Source of the DNA: Tritrichomonas musculus
Lineage: Eukaryota > Parabasalia > Tritrichomonadida > Tritrichomonadidae
Direction of reading: 5' to 3'
DNA length: 27,995 nt
Assembly: GCA_039105265.1 (NCBI GenBank)
Contig: JAPFFF010000278.1
Span: forward strand, 1-27,995
This document shows positions 8,196 to 18,419 of this stretch, piece after piece (position 1 is the first letter of the stretch; every line of letters starts with the position of its first letter). The notes beneath the pieces are model-generated. The model did no database searches and had not been told where the DNA came from. It worked only from the letters and a program-made list of their open reading frames with translations. The position numbers and the translations under genes were made by a program.

Positions 8196-10388
8196 ATGTT
8201 CTTATTAATCGCAACTCTATGTATTTTAAAAAGCACAATTCCTTTTCAATTTAATATTACGACAGAAGCTACAAATTCATATTTCCACAAAGCAAACGAC
8301 AATATTTTTTTTCAAATTCCTTTGCCACGTCTCGCATTCTTGGTTCATTCTACAAATAATTTAATCATAAGTGTAAATGTTAATGATGTTAAAAAAGATG
8401 GACGTTCTAACAATAGCGATTGTAATAATATTAAACATATGGGATTTGTCGGTCCTTATTCTAAAAGTTTTGGGGTATTTTTTGGGGATAATACAGGATC
8501 TATCTCAATTCGTTGTAATAATGATACACTTCTCTCTTTTAGTACAATATTTATACCTCCTGAATGCGATGTAGTCCATATTTCATCAACCCCAAATGAA
8601 TTATTAGATATGTATTCAAGATCCCTTATCAATAAAAATGCAGGCAGAGATACTTTAGAACCTAATAAAACAATTTGTGTTTGGCACACTACTATTGAGA
8701 CTGTCAACACATCAATTGAAACAAATAATGTTAATGAATCCAATGTATTATCACTAGATTATATATCTCCAACATACAACTTTCAACACAACATAAATTC
8801 TGATGATTGTAACCAATCAGCTTATGATGAAGATTATGAAGATAAATATCAACATCCAGTGCCTCCTACAGACTTTGAAAAAAATGGTTCATTATACAAT
8901 AGCGAGCAGTTGTCAGAAAAGAAAATTAATAATTTCATAAACAACAATTCAGCTGATATTCATAATAGAAAATTAAACGATGATAATTATCAAGAAGATG
9001 ATTGTTACAATTATAAATATCCCAAGTATAGGAATTTAAATGAGGACAAAGAATATAATCTTGATGGAAACAAAGATGGTAATCATGATGACGGCAAAGA
9101 TAAAGGCCATAATAAACGGCCACCCCCTTTTGATGGTGGTAATAGGCGCCCTAAGCATCACGAACGATTTGAATGCAGTAATTACTTTCATTATGGGTGG
9201 TCGGAACCAAAAAATGATACAAATACACCTAACCATAACGAAACGACTGCCACAGATATTTTTGAATCATCATATCAGCCAACAGAATCAGTTATCATCT
9301 CTCAATTGGAGCAAACTGAGACTATAGAATCGACTGAAACAAATTTAGAGCCTATTGAATCAATCCAAACCAATTCTTTTCTACCTCCTACAAAAACAGA
9401 AATAAGTTTATCACCCACAGAAACGCAATCAAATCCAACAGAATCCAATACTCCATCTATTTCGATACCAACAAAATTATCTCCGCCTCCGCATTCTTTT
9501 TCTCATGGTTGGTCTCACCAGCCTCGGCCTCCTCGAACAATTAGGCCATCTAAATCACCAAAGCCAACTAACACAACTCCTACTCCACGTCCAACCAAAT
9601 CACCAAAGCCCACAAATAAACCTCCTCCGCGGCCTCCTTTCAATCCACATCCACCTGATTTTGACTTTATTGGTAATAAGAACGTAAGAGCCAGGACTTC
9701 GTCTTCAACTCTCATGACAGATAATCTTCACAGTGGTAACACATTCATTTTTCTTCGTATTAATCAAGATATTCCAAATGACGCATCTGTCATCATAAAA
9801 ACTATCAACGCCTCCTTCCTCAACCAAGTAAATGCAAACAGAACAGGTTCACATTTCCATTCTACAATATTTCCTTCTCAAAAACCTCAATTTTTGATTG
9901 ATGAGATTCATTTTCCTGGTTTTCCAGGAAAAGGAGACTGGATGCCTCCAAGGCCAGATTTTGATCCTGATGATGATTTTGGAGATTCCGATCACGGAAG
10001 GCCAAATAAAAGCAAATTTTACATTTTTGGTCATGAGCAAGTTTATAGTAAATTTAAAGCTATTATCATTTTGCAATTTGTCGTTTGCTTCGTTTGCTTG
10101 GTTATCATCATATTTTGCGTCATTTACGTTTTAAATAGGAAGAAATATAACGAATTTAAGAAAAGACAATTCCAAATGGTCTTGAAAGAACAAAGGGAAA
10201 TCGAATTAGGTATGAAAAAAGCGCCACATATTCCTCAAGCAAATAATCCACTTCCACAAGCATCAATTTTTGTCGAACGTGCTAGTATTATTAATAATCA
10301 AAGTTTTGGTGTAATGAGCGATACCCATGATGATGACAATAATAATAAGTGGACAATTGATGAAATAAGTGATGTGTCTAGTAACTAA
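8196..10388 (+). CDS. Type I surface membrane protein with Pro/Thr-rich stalk
   Basis: Translation most likely starts at ATG 8196, because this gives a clean signal peptide (MFLLIATLCILKSTIPFQF) and the frame upstream has no ATG. The 730-residue product has a predicted extracellular region with many N-x-S/T sites, a highly charged His/Asp/Lys segment (about 282-328), a Thr/Ser/Glu-Pro stretch (about 348-440) and a basic Pro-rich stalk with SPKPTN repeats (about 448-485). A second folded segment (about 490-610) ends in an FDPDDDFGDSDHGRP run. One transmembrane helix lies at 622-646, and an 84-residue cytoplasmic tail begins with a basic NRKKYNEFKKR stop-transfer and ends acidic. The mucin-like stalk and short tail fit an adhesin or surface-coat protein; I recognise no known ectodomain fold. 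The charged segment could bind metal or anionic glycans, which is inference. Confidence 0.8.
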   Translation: MFLLIATLCILKSTIPFQFNITTEATNSYFHKANDNIFFQIPLPRLAFLVHSTNNLIISVNVNDVKKDGRSNNSDCNNIKHMGFVGPYSKSFGVFFGDNTGSISIRCNNDTLLSFSTIFIPPECDVVHISSTPNELLDMYSRSLINKNAGRDTLEPNKTICVWHTTIETVNTSIETNNVNESNVLSLDYISPTYNFQHNINSDDCNQSAYDEDYEDKYQHPVPPTDFEKNGSLYNSEQLSEKKINNFINNNSADIHNRKLNDDNYQEDDCYNYKYPKYRNLNEDKEYNLDGNKDGNHDDGKDKGHNKRPPPFDGGNRRPKHHERFECSNYFHYGWSEPKNDTNTPNHNETTATDIFESSYQPTESVIISQLEQTETIESTETNLEPIESIQTNSFLPPTKTEISLSPTETQSNPTESNTPSISIPTKLSPPPHSFSHGWSHQPRPPRTIRPSKSPKPTNTTPTPRPTKSPKPTNKPPPRPPFNPHPPDFDFIGNKNVRARTSSSTLMTDNLHSGNTFIFLRINQDIPNDASVIIKTINASFLNQVNANRTGSHFHSTIFPSQKPQFLIDEIHFPGFPGKGDWMPPRPDFDPDDDFGDSDHGRPNKSKFYIFGHEQVYSKFKAIIILQFVVCFVCLVIIIFCVIYVLNRKKYNEFKKRQFQMVLKEQREIELGMKKAPHIPQANNPLPQASIFVERASIINNQSFGVMSDTHDDDNNNKWTIDEISDVSSN

Positions 10389-10846
10389 GGCTATTTGTTA
10401 TTATTTTTTATAATCTCATATAAAGAGAAATGTTATTATTTTAATATATTATTGTTAACTAAATTCATGCTATTTTCTTCATTTTATGTTTATTTTGTTT
10501 CTGATGTTTAGTGTCTTAAAGCTTAATTTAAATTGGAAATAAAGTTTTAATTAATACATTCTAACTAATTCATGTTGAATTTGCTTTTTATTTCCGTTTA
10601 TATATGATTTCTTTATTGAATCTTGAATAAAATTGCATTTCTCTATAAAATATTACTCAAATTATTAAAACAAAAATGAAGACTCAGATATTTTATTTAA
10701 GGTACTGAATAAATTTAATCAAAAGAGCTTATTTTAACTGGTTAAAACAATTTTTAATCCAAAAAAAATTTTAAATAAATAAAATAAAAATTTTAACGAT
10801 CTGAATTGAAATTGAAATTCAAAGTTTGAAATAACGGAATTACTTG
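10389..10846. other. AT-rich spacer between two genes on the same strand
   Basis: These 458 bp hold the 3' UTR of the surface-protein gene and the promoter of the next. No ORF, RNA gene or strong inverted repeat is visible. Confidence 0.5.
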
Positions 10847-12304
10847 ATGAGTAAAGAAGCAAAAGAGAGCAAGTCTAAAAAAGAAGAGATGCCATCCTCT
10901 GATGTCAATCCAGGTAACTCGCTACAACGTGTTGAAGAATGCATGAAATATATGTCTCTTCAGCAATGGTCAAAATTTGATTTTTTATATCCTTGCTTAA
11001 TGAAGTTTCAAGATGTTCGTGTAAAAGGTGCTGGCAAAATACTTCGCGATGATGATGAATTTACTTGTGCGTGGAACAAGCTTCGTGCATATTCAGTTGA
11101 TTCGTTGTTAAAAAATTTAGAAAGTGCGCAAAGTTTTGATGAATTTCTTGGCTGGTTAAAACGTCTTTCAGATATTGTTACTGATCAGCGTACCTTCTGG
11201 AATATTTTGCATACAGAAGTTCAACCATCTTTGAAAGTGACGCTTGAGCAATCAAAGCAAATCGCCACAAAGTTTTTTTCGCCTGAAACGCTTTTTGATT
11301 TTGGTCTTGACTCATTTCTTCAATCTGGCTTATGCGATTTTTCTAACATCAAAACAGAATCAGAAGTTATTGACTTATTTTATTCTTCTGCTGGATTTAT
11401 GCGAGCCTGCAACCTCGAACCAAAGTTTCAAATGAAAGGAGAATCGCTTAAAAAATTCTCTGATTTTACCAAACAAATGCTTTCAACTTACGTATCGCTT
11501 TCCGAATTTGATGCGCACAGATTTGTGTGGCTTATAGAAGCTATTCATGACAACATGCATTTTCCTGATTCTGATCTCAAGAAAATATGTGAAAGTGTTT
11601 TACAAGACTTTTCTAAACACGAAAATCCAGAAGAAAGTTCGCTATCACTACTTCACAAAATGTGTATTATTACGACTTCACCATTTCTTCAATCATTACC
11701 AATTCTCAGAGATACAGTTAATTCCGTTTTCAAAGCCGTTCAAGTTGATCTCAGAAAGTTTGTTCACAGATATATTTTTGGATCCTTTGTTAATATCCTC
11801 TGGACTGGTGATGCATTGACTGGTTTTAGTGATCCATTAGTTGAATGGAAACTTTACATTGTCAATCTTTCAGAACGAATAAAAGAAAAAACAGAATTAC
11901 CTCAAGTTTTACTTGTTGATATTATTGATGATTCCTTGACTTACTTTAACGGATATTACGGTGAAGTTCAATCATCAAGACAAAGATCAGTTAATTTGAG
12001 AATGGACATTTTCGAAATCGTCAATGTTTGCACTCAATATTATCCAGGCATAATCCCTAATGAAACTCTTACCAAGATTTGGTATTTATTATATATAGCC
12101 GCTTTTAGTGGCTCAAAGGATGATGAGCTTGATAATATAAACTATCAGAATCCAACTGAAGATAATACTCCTTTTTTGGGTTTGAAACACAATGATAAAG
12201 AATTTGATGATTATAAATTAGCAATTGGAGTATTGGGGAAGAAGTTCGAGTCTGAAAAGGAAATTGTTCCCCAGATGATAGAATTTATAAGGAAAAATTA
12301 TTAG
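10847..12304 (+). CDS. Unassigned conserved-looking helical protein
   Basis: The 485-residue product starts at ATG 10847. It opens with a Lys/Glu/Ser-rich, probably disordered leader (MSKEAKESKSKKEEMPSSD), then becomes a continuous run of amphipathic helices with aromatic-rich motifs, such as LQQWSKFDFLYPCLMKFQ and FDEFLGWLKRL, up to the C-terminus. There is no signal peptide, transmembrane helix, Walker motif, zinc ligand set or repeat. The composition resembles an alpha-solenoid scaffold or a coiled assembly subunit. I do not recognise the family. Codon and base usage match the neighbouring host genes, so it looks like an ordinary expressed cytosolic gene. Confidence 0.75.
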   Translation: MSKEAKESKSKKEEMPSSDVNPGNSLQRVEECMKYMSLQQWSKFDFLYPCLMKFQDVRVKGAGKILRDDDEFTCAWNKLRAYSVDSLLKNLESAQSFDEFLGWLKRLSDIVTDQRTFWNILHTEVQPSLKVTLEQSKQIATKFFSPETLFDFGLDSFLQSGLCDFSNIKTESEVIDLFYSSAGFMRACNLEPKFQMKGESLKKFSDFTKQMLSTYVSLSEFDAHRFVWLIEAIHDNMHFPDSDLKKICESVLQDFSKHENPEESSLSLLHKMCIITTSPFLQSLPILRDTVNSVFKAVQVDLRKFVHRYIFGSFVNILWTGDALTGFSDPLVEWKLYIVNLSERIKEKTELPQVLLVDIIDDSLTYFNGYYGEVQSSRQRSVNLRMDIFEIVNVCTQYYPGIIPNETLTKIWYLLYIAAFSGSKDDELDNINYQNPTEDNTPFLGLKHNDKEFDDYKLAIGVLGKKFESEKEIVPQMIEFIRKNY

Positions 12305-12613
12305 TTTTATTTATTTAATTTTTTGTTTTAACTGATCTTTTATAAACTGGATTTTTCAGAAGATATATGGTTGTATAAACACAAAAAGTTTTTATTTAAA
12401 AAAAAAAAAAAACGATCAGAAGTTAAAAATAGACTTTCTGTTCAAACTTTTTCAATAAAATAGACCAAGAAAAAAAATCAATTACGTTTTACCATTACGT
12501 CTACGTGAAAATAATTAGAATACGACTTTTTTAAAAAAAAGTTAATTAAAAGTTTCTCTTGAAAAATAAAAATATTTTTCTTTAAATATAAATATTTGTT
12601 CCTTTCAAATTTG

Positions 12614-12688
12614 AGAGCTCTAGCCTAGAGGTTAAATTAATTTGAGGCTAAAGTATTGAGTTCGAAACTAAACCTCTTTGCTTTTTTT
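12614..12688 (+). ncRNA. tRNA-like Pol III unit (tRNA pseudogene or SINE-like head)
   Basis: A perfect A box (TAGCCTAGAGG, 12621-12631) and a perfect B box core (GTTCGAAAC, 12660-12668) lie 28 bp apart on the plus strand, followed by a T7 run (12682-12688) that would end Pol III transcription. TAGCCT/AGGCTA can pair as a D-stem, but its loop is far too long, and the acceptor ends do not pair. It is therefore a degenerate tRNA or tRNA-derived element, not a working tRNA. Confidence 0.45.
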
Positions 12689-13050
12689 TATTTTTATATA
12701 AATTATGTAATTACGTTTCATTTCGGCAATTTTTACATTTTAATACGTCTTTTCATTGAATTTTATAAAAACCCAATTACGTCCGAAGGGTAAATCAGAA
12801 GAAAATGTTACTAACAAAAAAAAATCAAAATAAGATAATTGTAAAAAGGAACCTCTTTATATTTTTACATTATTTTTTGCCGTTGCTATCTATCCTCCAG
12901 TTGAGATCAACACATGAATGCTGAAGATCATTGAAATAAGCTATTTCATCTCTAAAAAATTTCATTCAAATTAACGCAACAATATTGAAAATTAAATCAA
13001 TGTAAAATGATTATATTTTGTAGAAAAGAGAATTAAATGTTACTCAACCC

Positions 13051-13078
13051 AAAAAAAAAAAAAAAAAAAAAAAAAAAA
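13051..13078. repeat. 28-bp poly(A) tract
   Basis: This is an uninterrupted run of A in the spacer. It may be a retroposition tail, but no element body is recognisable upstream and no target duplication was found. Simple slippage is equally likely. Confidence 0.7.
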
Positions 13079-13465
13079 GATCAAAAACCTTTCAATTTTA
13101 AAGTGAGGAGATCAAAATGCCCTCAAATTTTTTTCAGATATTTTTTTAAACTTGTAATTTTTCCCTTAGGCGTTTTTGTAAAATACGGCTATTTGGTCGT
13201 TCATTGAATGGTTTATTTTTCAAAACTTCTGCGGGAAACGGCAAAATCTTCAAGTACGACATACGGCCAAATGGGATTGTTGTAATTATTGAAAATAAAA
13301 ATCAATTTAAACTTACACGACTTAAAATCTCAGACCAGATTGCATTTTGGCTTATCCATTTTAATTCAAACAATTCAAACACACAAATCGAATGAAACAG
13401 AATTTGTATTCAAAATATCAATTTTTATTTATTCGCAATATAAAAATTTTTTTTTATCACACACA

Positions 13466-15124
13466 TTAAATATTTGGTATTGGCTTTTCTAGGTCATCTG
13501 GTGTGAGCCAAGGCAAAATTGGGTGGACCAAGTCGACGTTCGCAGTTGTGTAGCAGTCTTCGATGCCAACTCTGATCAGCTCTTCCTTCATTTCATCTGT
13601 GAGCTTGTCCACGGCTGCGAAAGCAAGCGCCGTTATTGATGTGAGGCCGATTACTCTATCGGCGAGACTTTTCCACTGTTTCATCTCTGTGATCTCCTTC
13701 TTCTCGACCATCTGAGCGAACTCTGCGAACTCGGCAGCCAGTTGTTTTGCCTTGTAAACGTCTGCTAGTTTTGGGAGCTTTGCGTACGATTTTTCGTGAT
13801 CTGGCTTAATTTTCAATGTGAATCTTATATCTGTTCTCAAAAGGTTCCACTTTTTGAGGAAGTAAGCAGCTGTTGCTCTGTTTGAAACAACTGCGAAAGG
13901 TGCGTGCAAGTACCATCTCTTCGATGGCGCTGATGCGTCGATGTAACCTTTCTTTGCCATTGTGAAATTTTGAATTGATTCGTCAAATTTCCGGTTTTTG
14001 AGACTGTTTCGCCCTTTCTCAAGGTACTTGTCGCCTAATTTTGCCAATTCTGCTCTAATTTCAGGAATCAACAATTGTTGTTCTTCTTCTTCAGGTACTG
14101 GTGCCTTGTCTCTTATTTTCTTCTCAAAAGCCGGAGTCACTTTTCCTCTTATCAATCTGTAAAGTTCAATTACAAAGTCCGGCCAATCAAGAAGGGCTTC
14201 AACAATCCAGCCACCTCTTATACGAACTTCGTCACTCTTGTTCCCTGCAACAAAGTTGTCCGCAGGAATGTCAGGATTCGCAGGAGGGATGTCTTCAATT
14301 CGAATTTCGTCAAAAATGACCTGAAACATAATGTCATTTTTCTGGTATTCGCGACGAGCAACCTTTTTCCAGTTCCCTTTTTCTGCGTAGAGGAAGCAGA
14401 GTTCAGCCCATCGAACACATAAACTGTCCTTCTCAAAAAGTGGACAACGATCAGAATTGTGTTCATCGTTAAAAACACAGTTGATGAGCTGTCTCGCTTG
14501 GTTAATGGTACGAATGGGCTTGGTGGTGTTTGGAAAACGTCTGGCTCGTCCAATGAGCTTGACATAGCAGCAAATTAGGGGATAACGGGCACCTGTGTTG
14601 TCATTATGATTAAGTCGGACCATTTCTTCGTAACAATTCGTGGCTAGGCCTAATTGAAGACTGGCATTGGCAAGATCGGCAAGATCGGTAAGAACGCGCA
14701 TGTAAGGACGAGTCGTAGAGATTGAATAGAACATTCCAATTTGATGAAATTCTTCTTGATAGAATTGGCGAGAAAAGTATAGTAATTCACGTGTTGCGGT
14801 TATAACCGTATCTGTATCGGAAAATTCGATCAACATTTTGACCATTGCGCGCCATGCATCAACACACATTGGATCAAGCTGATAGGAACGATAAGCCATT
14901 TCATTGGCATCTTTTAAGTTGCCACTCTCAAATGCACTATTAACTTTGTTGGCGATAGTAAATGCACGCTCTTTTGCAGGATCGAGGTCTCCATCTAATG
15001 CATGAAAAGTTCGTTCTGAAAATATAAAAGTTGGTAAACGATATTGAGGATAGTCTTCATCATTTGGGTTTGCATGTTGAAACTGCATTTGGCCAATTAA
15101 TCGTTGCAAGCCTGCTAAATCCAT
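13466..15124 (-). CDS. TPR-repeat scaffold protein
   Basis: This is a 552-residue protein of helical repeats. Residues 139-183 carry the clearest repeat: RPYMRVLTDLADLAN, then an alanine-rich helix, then EEMVRLNHNDNTGARYPL. It closely follows the widespread TPR variant ending in LNPNDNQGxRYLL. Earlier helices (about 54-84) and a later pair (about 372-440, with SNRATAAYFLKKWNLLRTDI) also fit TPR spacing, the latter resembling the three-TPR clamp of HSP90/HSP70 co-chaperones. There is no signal peptide or membrane segment. The role is probably protein-protein scaffolding in the cytosol; the partner is unknown. The C-terminal third (13.49-14.1 kb) is visibly richer in G and C and uses more C/G-ending codons than the N-terminal half, possibly reflecting expression or conversion. 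The start is the first ATG; the stop is close to the 13.4-kb A/T spacer. Confidence 0.8.
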   Translation of the reverse strand: MDLAGLQRLIGQMQFQHANPNDEDYPQYRLPTFIFSERTFHALDGDLDPAKERAFTIANKVNSAFESGNLKDANEMAYRSYQLDPMCVDAWRAMVKMLIEFSDTDTVITATRELLYFSRQFYQEEFHQIGMFYSISTTRPYMRVLTDLADLANASLQLGLATNCYEEMVRLNHNDNTGARYPLICCYVKLIGRARRFPNTTKPIRTINQARQLINCVFNDEHNSDRCPLFEKDSLCVRWAELCFLYAEKGNWKKVARREYQKNDIMFQVIFDEIRIEDIPPANPDIPADNFVAGNKSDEVRIRGGWIVEALLDWPDFVIELYRLIRGKVTPAFEKKIRDKAPVPEEEEQQLLIPEIRAELAKLGDKYLEKGRNSLKNRKFDESIQNFTMAKKGYIDASAPSKRWYLHAPFAVVSNRATAAYFLKKWNLLRTDIRFTLKIKPDHEKSYAKLPKLADVYKAKQLAAEFAEFAQMVEKKEITEMKQWKSLADRVIGLTSITALAFAAVDKLTDEMKEELIRVGIEDCYTTANVDLVHPILPWLTPDDLEKPIPNI

Positions 15125-15732
15125 CTTTTTTAATATTGTACAATAGTAAACGTAATTTTGGCCATACCAACCAATTTTTAGAAACTTTTTCTTTGAATAC
15201 TCTCAAATAAATAAAAAAAAATTCAATTGTATTTCATTGAAAATGAATATATGTAAAATTTTATCATATAATGTATATATCTCAAAAAATAATTGGTAAT
15301 TTTAAAAAAATAATAATAATTTTTAATTATTTTATTTACAATTAAATTGTATCGGGTTAATTTTGGAATTTTCATTCTTTCATGTCATTAAAATTGAATA
15401 GAATGTATGCTCCTTATTGGTGTGTACTCTCAAATTTATATCCTTAGTGAGGATTAGACTGTAATGAATTTTGTTTTTATCTTTAAGAACATAATTTGCT
15501 CATATATTTCATAGAAGTATTTCAACTGTTGTTTATTGAAGCATGAGAAAATTTAAATAGAGTAATGATTTCGTTCTACCTCTGAATCAAGAGAAATAAT
15601 GTAGTAATATACGGTAGGCCCAACGTTGCTCAGGATCTACTTGGTTTTTGTTCATCAAAGGCTACAACGAATCGAGCATCAACATATGCTTGATCTTCTG
15701 GAGTCGATTCGTTGAAGCTGTTAGGCCCGTAA
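15125..15732. other. Spacer, with a G/C-richer fragment at 15.60-15.73 kb
   Basis: The first 470 bp are A/T-rich spacer upstream of the TPR gene. From about 15600 the base composition changes and a 15-bp inverted repeat (one mismatch) pairs 15661-15675 with 15704-15718. The minus strand of this stretch reads as a short coding-like run (see findings). It marks the start of the mobile-element zone. Confidence 0.5.
15661..15718. repeat. Stem-loop, 15-bp arms with one mismatch
   Basis: GCTACAACGAATCGA at 15661-15675 pairs with TCGATTCGTTGAAGC at 15704-15718 apart from one position. The 28-nt loop itself holds an AGCAT/ATGCT pair. The site sits just before the decayed transposase and may be a leftover of another element. 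Confidence 0.6.
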
Positions 15733-18410
15733 AGAGTATATGTATCAGATTTTAATCAGAATGATAACTCAGAAACATCTTATTTGGATTCAATTGATAT
15801 TGAATTTGAAAAGAAGTTGATCGAAGCTATAGATAAAAACGAAACGAATCAATTTATAGAAATACTCCAAAGTTATTTTGATGACAAATTAAATGCATAT
15901 TTAAAGACTCATGATGATCTCCGAATATCATGTTTGAATCCTTTTAATTCATTAAATGATGCTGAAGAATATTGCGAAATTATTGAAGATTCAAATGTAA
16001 ATAGAAATGATTCTTTACTAGATCCAGATACAATTGAAGTTAAAACTTATGATGATTCAGATGGTGAAGCATATGAGGAGGAAGACGAATCAATAAATAT
16101 AATTGGAGACGAAAATAATCTAGAGACACTAATTAAAAAAGCAAACGAGCTTCTTTTTAGTCTTCTCCCAATTGAACAAATAAGCTTTCATATCCATAAT
16201 ATTTTAAATTTGATTCCTAATTTAGAAAAAGAAGATGTCAGTGACCTATTAGAGCCTTTGAAAATTCACCTGGATTTTGATAAACCGAGAGTTTATAATA
16301 TAATCGGATGTCGTATGTATCAAAGGCAACAAGAGACAAAAAAGTGAATAGTGAAATTGCACGTTTGCATAAAAAAATTCACAATCTCGAATCTAAAGTG
16401 TGCTCGTTTTATCATGAATCACAAATTAATTCATATATGCAAATTATTACTGGTGCTTTTGATTCAAATACTCCGATTTTACAAAAAGTTATGTTAACTA
16501 AGTCATGTGGTAAACATTTTGATACCCAAGGTAGACTATTTTGGATGGATATTTTTTGCATAAATCATAACTTTTTTGAGCTCATAAAAACGTTGTTGAA
16601 TACTTCGAGACCATCGGAATCAACTGTCAGAAAACGGTTTTCAAATGAAATTATATTTAGTTTTTTAGATTATCAACAATTAGGCTATGTCATTCCAATA
16701 TTCAAGTATTATTGTGAAAAATTTGATATTGATATTGGTCAAAGGCTTGTCCTTTCATTTGATGGTATGAAGTTTACGCCTGGTCTGCAACGCACAACAA
16801 AAGATGGTTCTTTTTGTGGTTTCACAACAGAATATTATTCACAAGGTCAAAAAGAAGTAGCTAATGTTATAAATGGATCTATATCTCAAAAAGATTTTTT
16901 ACATTTTTGTTGTGAGAACCATTTTTTGGGTGATTATATTTTTGTTTACTATATTTCTTCTTTAGATAACCCATGAATTTCCTGTTCATCTAGTTGTGAA
17001 ACGTAATGACTTCGCAGACAATAATGTCCATGAAAGAAAAGATAGCATCATTAAACAAATTAGGTCAATAGAAATCAATATTACTTACGTATTTTCTGAT
17101 GGTGATTGTTTGGACCAGCAATTCCAGAAAAAAATTATGGAATTGTGGTTGCCAAAATTAAATGAAAATTTTGCAGCATATTATCGGAATGAAGCAATTC
17201 CTGAAAGTGAATACTTTTATAATTTTGAATTAATGAACAAAGATGAAACAGACTATTTAAGTTTTACTGATCGAATGCACTTATCTAAAAGAATGAGGTA
17301 TGAAATAGCTAACATACAAAATCTTTTTTTGGTTAGAAATCTAAATGGATATATGCAAACAGCCTCATTTTTGGTTCTGGAATTTAGGCAAATAATTGAC
17401 CCGATTGTTCCTAGTTTTATTTTTAATTCATCAATTCAGAGTAAAATGGATGATGATTACCTGAATGCACTTTTTGGTGGAAAAGTTTGTGGATATTTAT
17501 TAAATGCAGCGTTTCATCATCAAGATTGTAGAATTAGGAAAATATCTACAAAGTGGTTTTTTTTCTGTGTCATTGGATGTTCGTTAGATTTAATATTAAA
17601 CGGAAATGATGAAATTCTGGAAAAATATTATTTTAAGGTTTTGCTTTTAGGATTTTTTTCAATGATACATATTCAAAAAAATACTTGTCATAAAACAAAT
17701 CACCCCCGCTTATTTACTCCATCTGTAGTTAGAGAATATCTCAATCTTTATATCTGTTTTTTTGAGAATTTAGTACCAATAAAGTTTGGAAATTTTTAGT
17801 AAAACGACTTGGTTCTACAAATTTAGAACACTTTTTTACTCAATTAGAGCAATATTGTTTTGCAGATAGTCATTTTTTTGTATTTCATATGCCTTTATAA
17901 GAATTATGGTGTTAAGAACATTTGACAAAAATAAAGGAATTGAATGGTTTGAAAACATTCATCGGAGAAAGTTGCAAGATCATTTATCGAAAAAAACATT
18001 TCCAATGGAACTGGTTTATTGCTGGAGATATTTTTAGTATTTCACAAAAACTGTTTAACATAATAATGAGTGTGGATGGTTTAACTGACGATCCAAATTT
18101 CAGAATACCCGATGATATTGCAGTTAAACTTATAGATATATTTTCCACTCCAAAGCAAACAAATTCCAATGATGTGGTTGCTGATATAGAAACGATTTAT
18201 TCAATATCAGATATTTCTTTTTATAACAAAGGCTCTACAGCAAAAAATAAAATACTTACTGACCCATTAAGTATGTTTTCATCATCAAAAACTCAAGGAG
18301 CACAGCAATGTAATTTATCAAAAAGTAAAAAAGGTCAAATCAAAATAATCGTACATAGTAGTAAGGTTAAGGAGGGCTACTCTCGTTTCACTCGCTCCGC
18401 CCTCGCTTAA
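15733..18410 (+). pseudogene. Decayed DNA-transposon transposase, P-element/THAP9-like
   Basis: Coding-like sequence runs across four overlapping or adjacent frames (about 15733-16347, 16308-16976, 16978-17799, 17922-18410), so the gene is broken by at least three frame changes and has no clear ATG. In order it shows an acidic helical N-terminal region, a leucine-zipper-like helix (near 16350-16420), a first catalytic-type Asp in LVLSFDGMKF (near 16750), a second in YVFSDGDC (near 17090), and DRMHLSKRMRYE (near 17265), which resembles the DxxHxxKxxR element of P-type transposases. Near 17820 a short LEHFFTQLEQYC stretch resembles the LENFFxxIR motif of P/THAP9 proteins. A DNA-binding THAP zinc finger is not visible. 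No convincing terminal repeats or target duplication were found. Other RNase-H-fold transposase families remain possible. Confidence 0.5.
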
Positions 18411-18419
18411 CACCTAATT

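Larger units (their letters stand above)
12305..13465. other. 1.2-kb convergent spacer with homopolymers and a tRNA-like unit
   Basis: This region lies between convergent genes. It carries A tracts at 12398-12412 (15 A) and 13051-13078 (28 A) and a tRNA-like Pol III unit at about 12614-12688. Short open frames at 13.2-13.5 kb have no ATG-led coding character and are not called. Confidence 0.55.

Noticed and set aside
9515-9715. Minus-strand Gly/Val-rich frame
   Set aside because: Antisense of the Pro-rich stalk of the surface protein; the composition is forced by CCA/CCT codons.
13204-13492. Two short plus-strand frames in the spacer before the TPR gene
   Set aside because: No ATG for the first, overlapping different frames, low-complexity residues, and no paralogue in the window.
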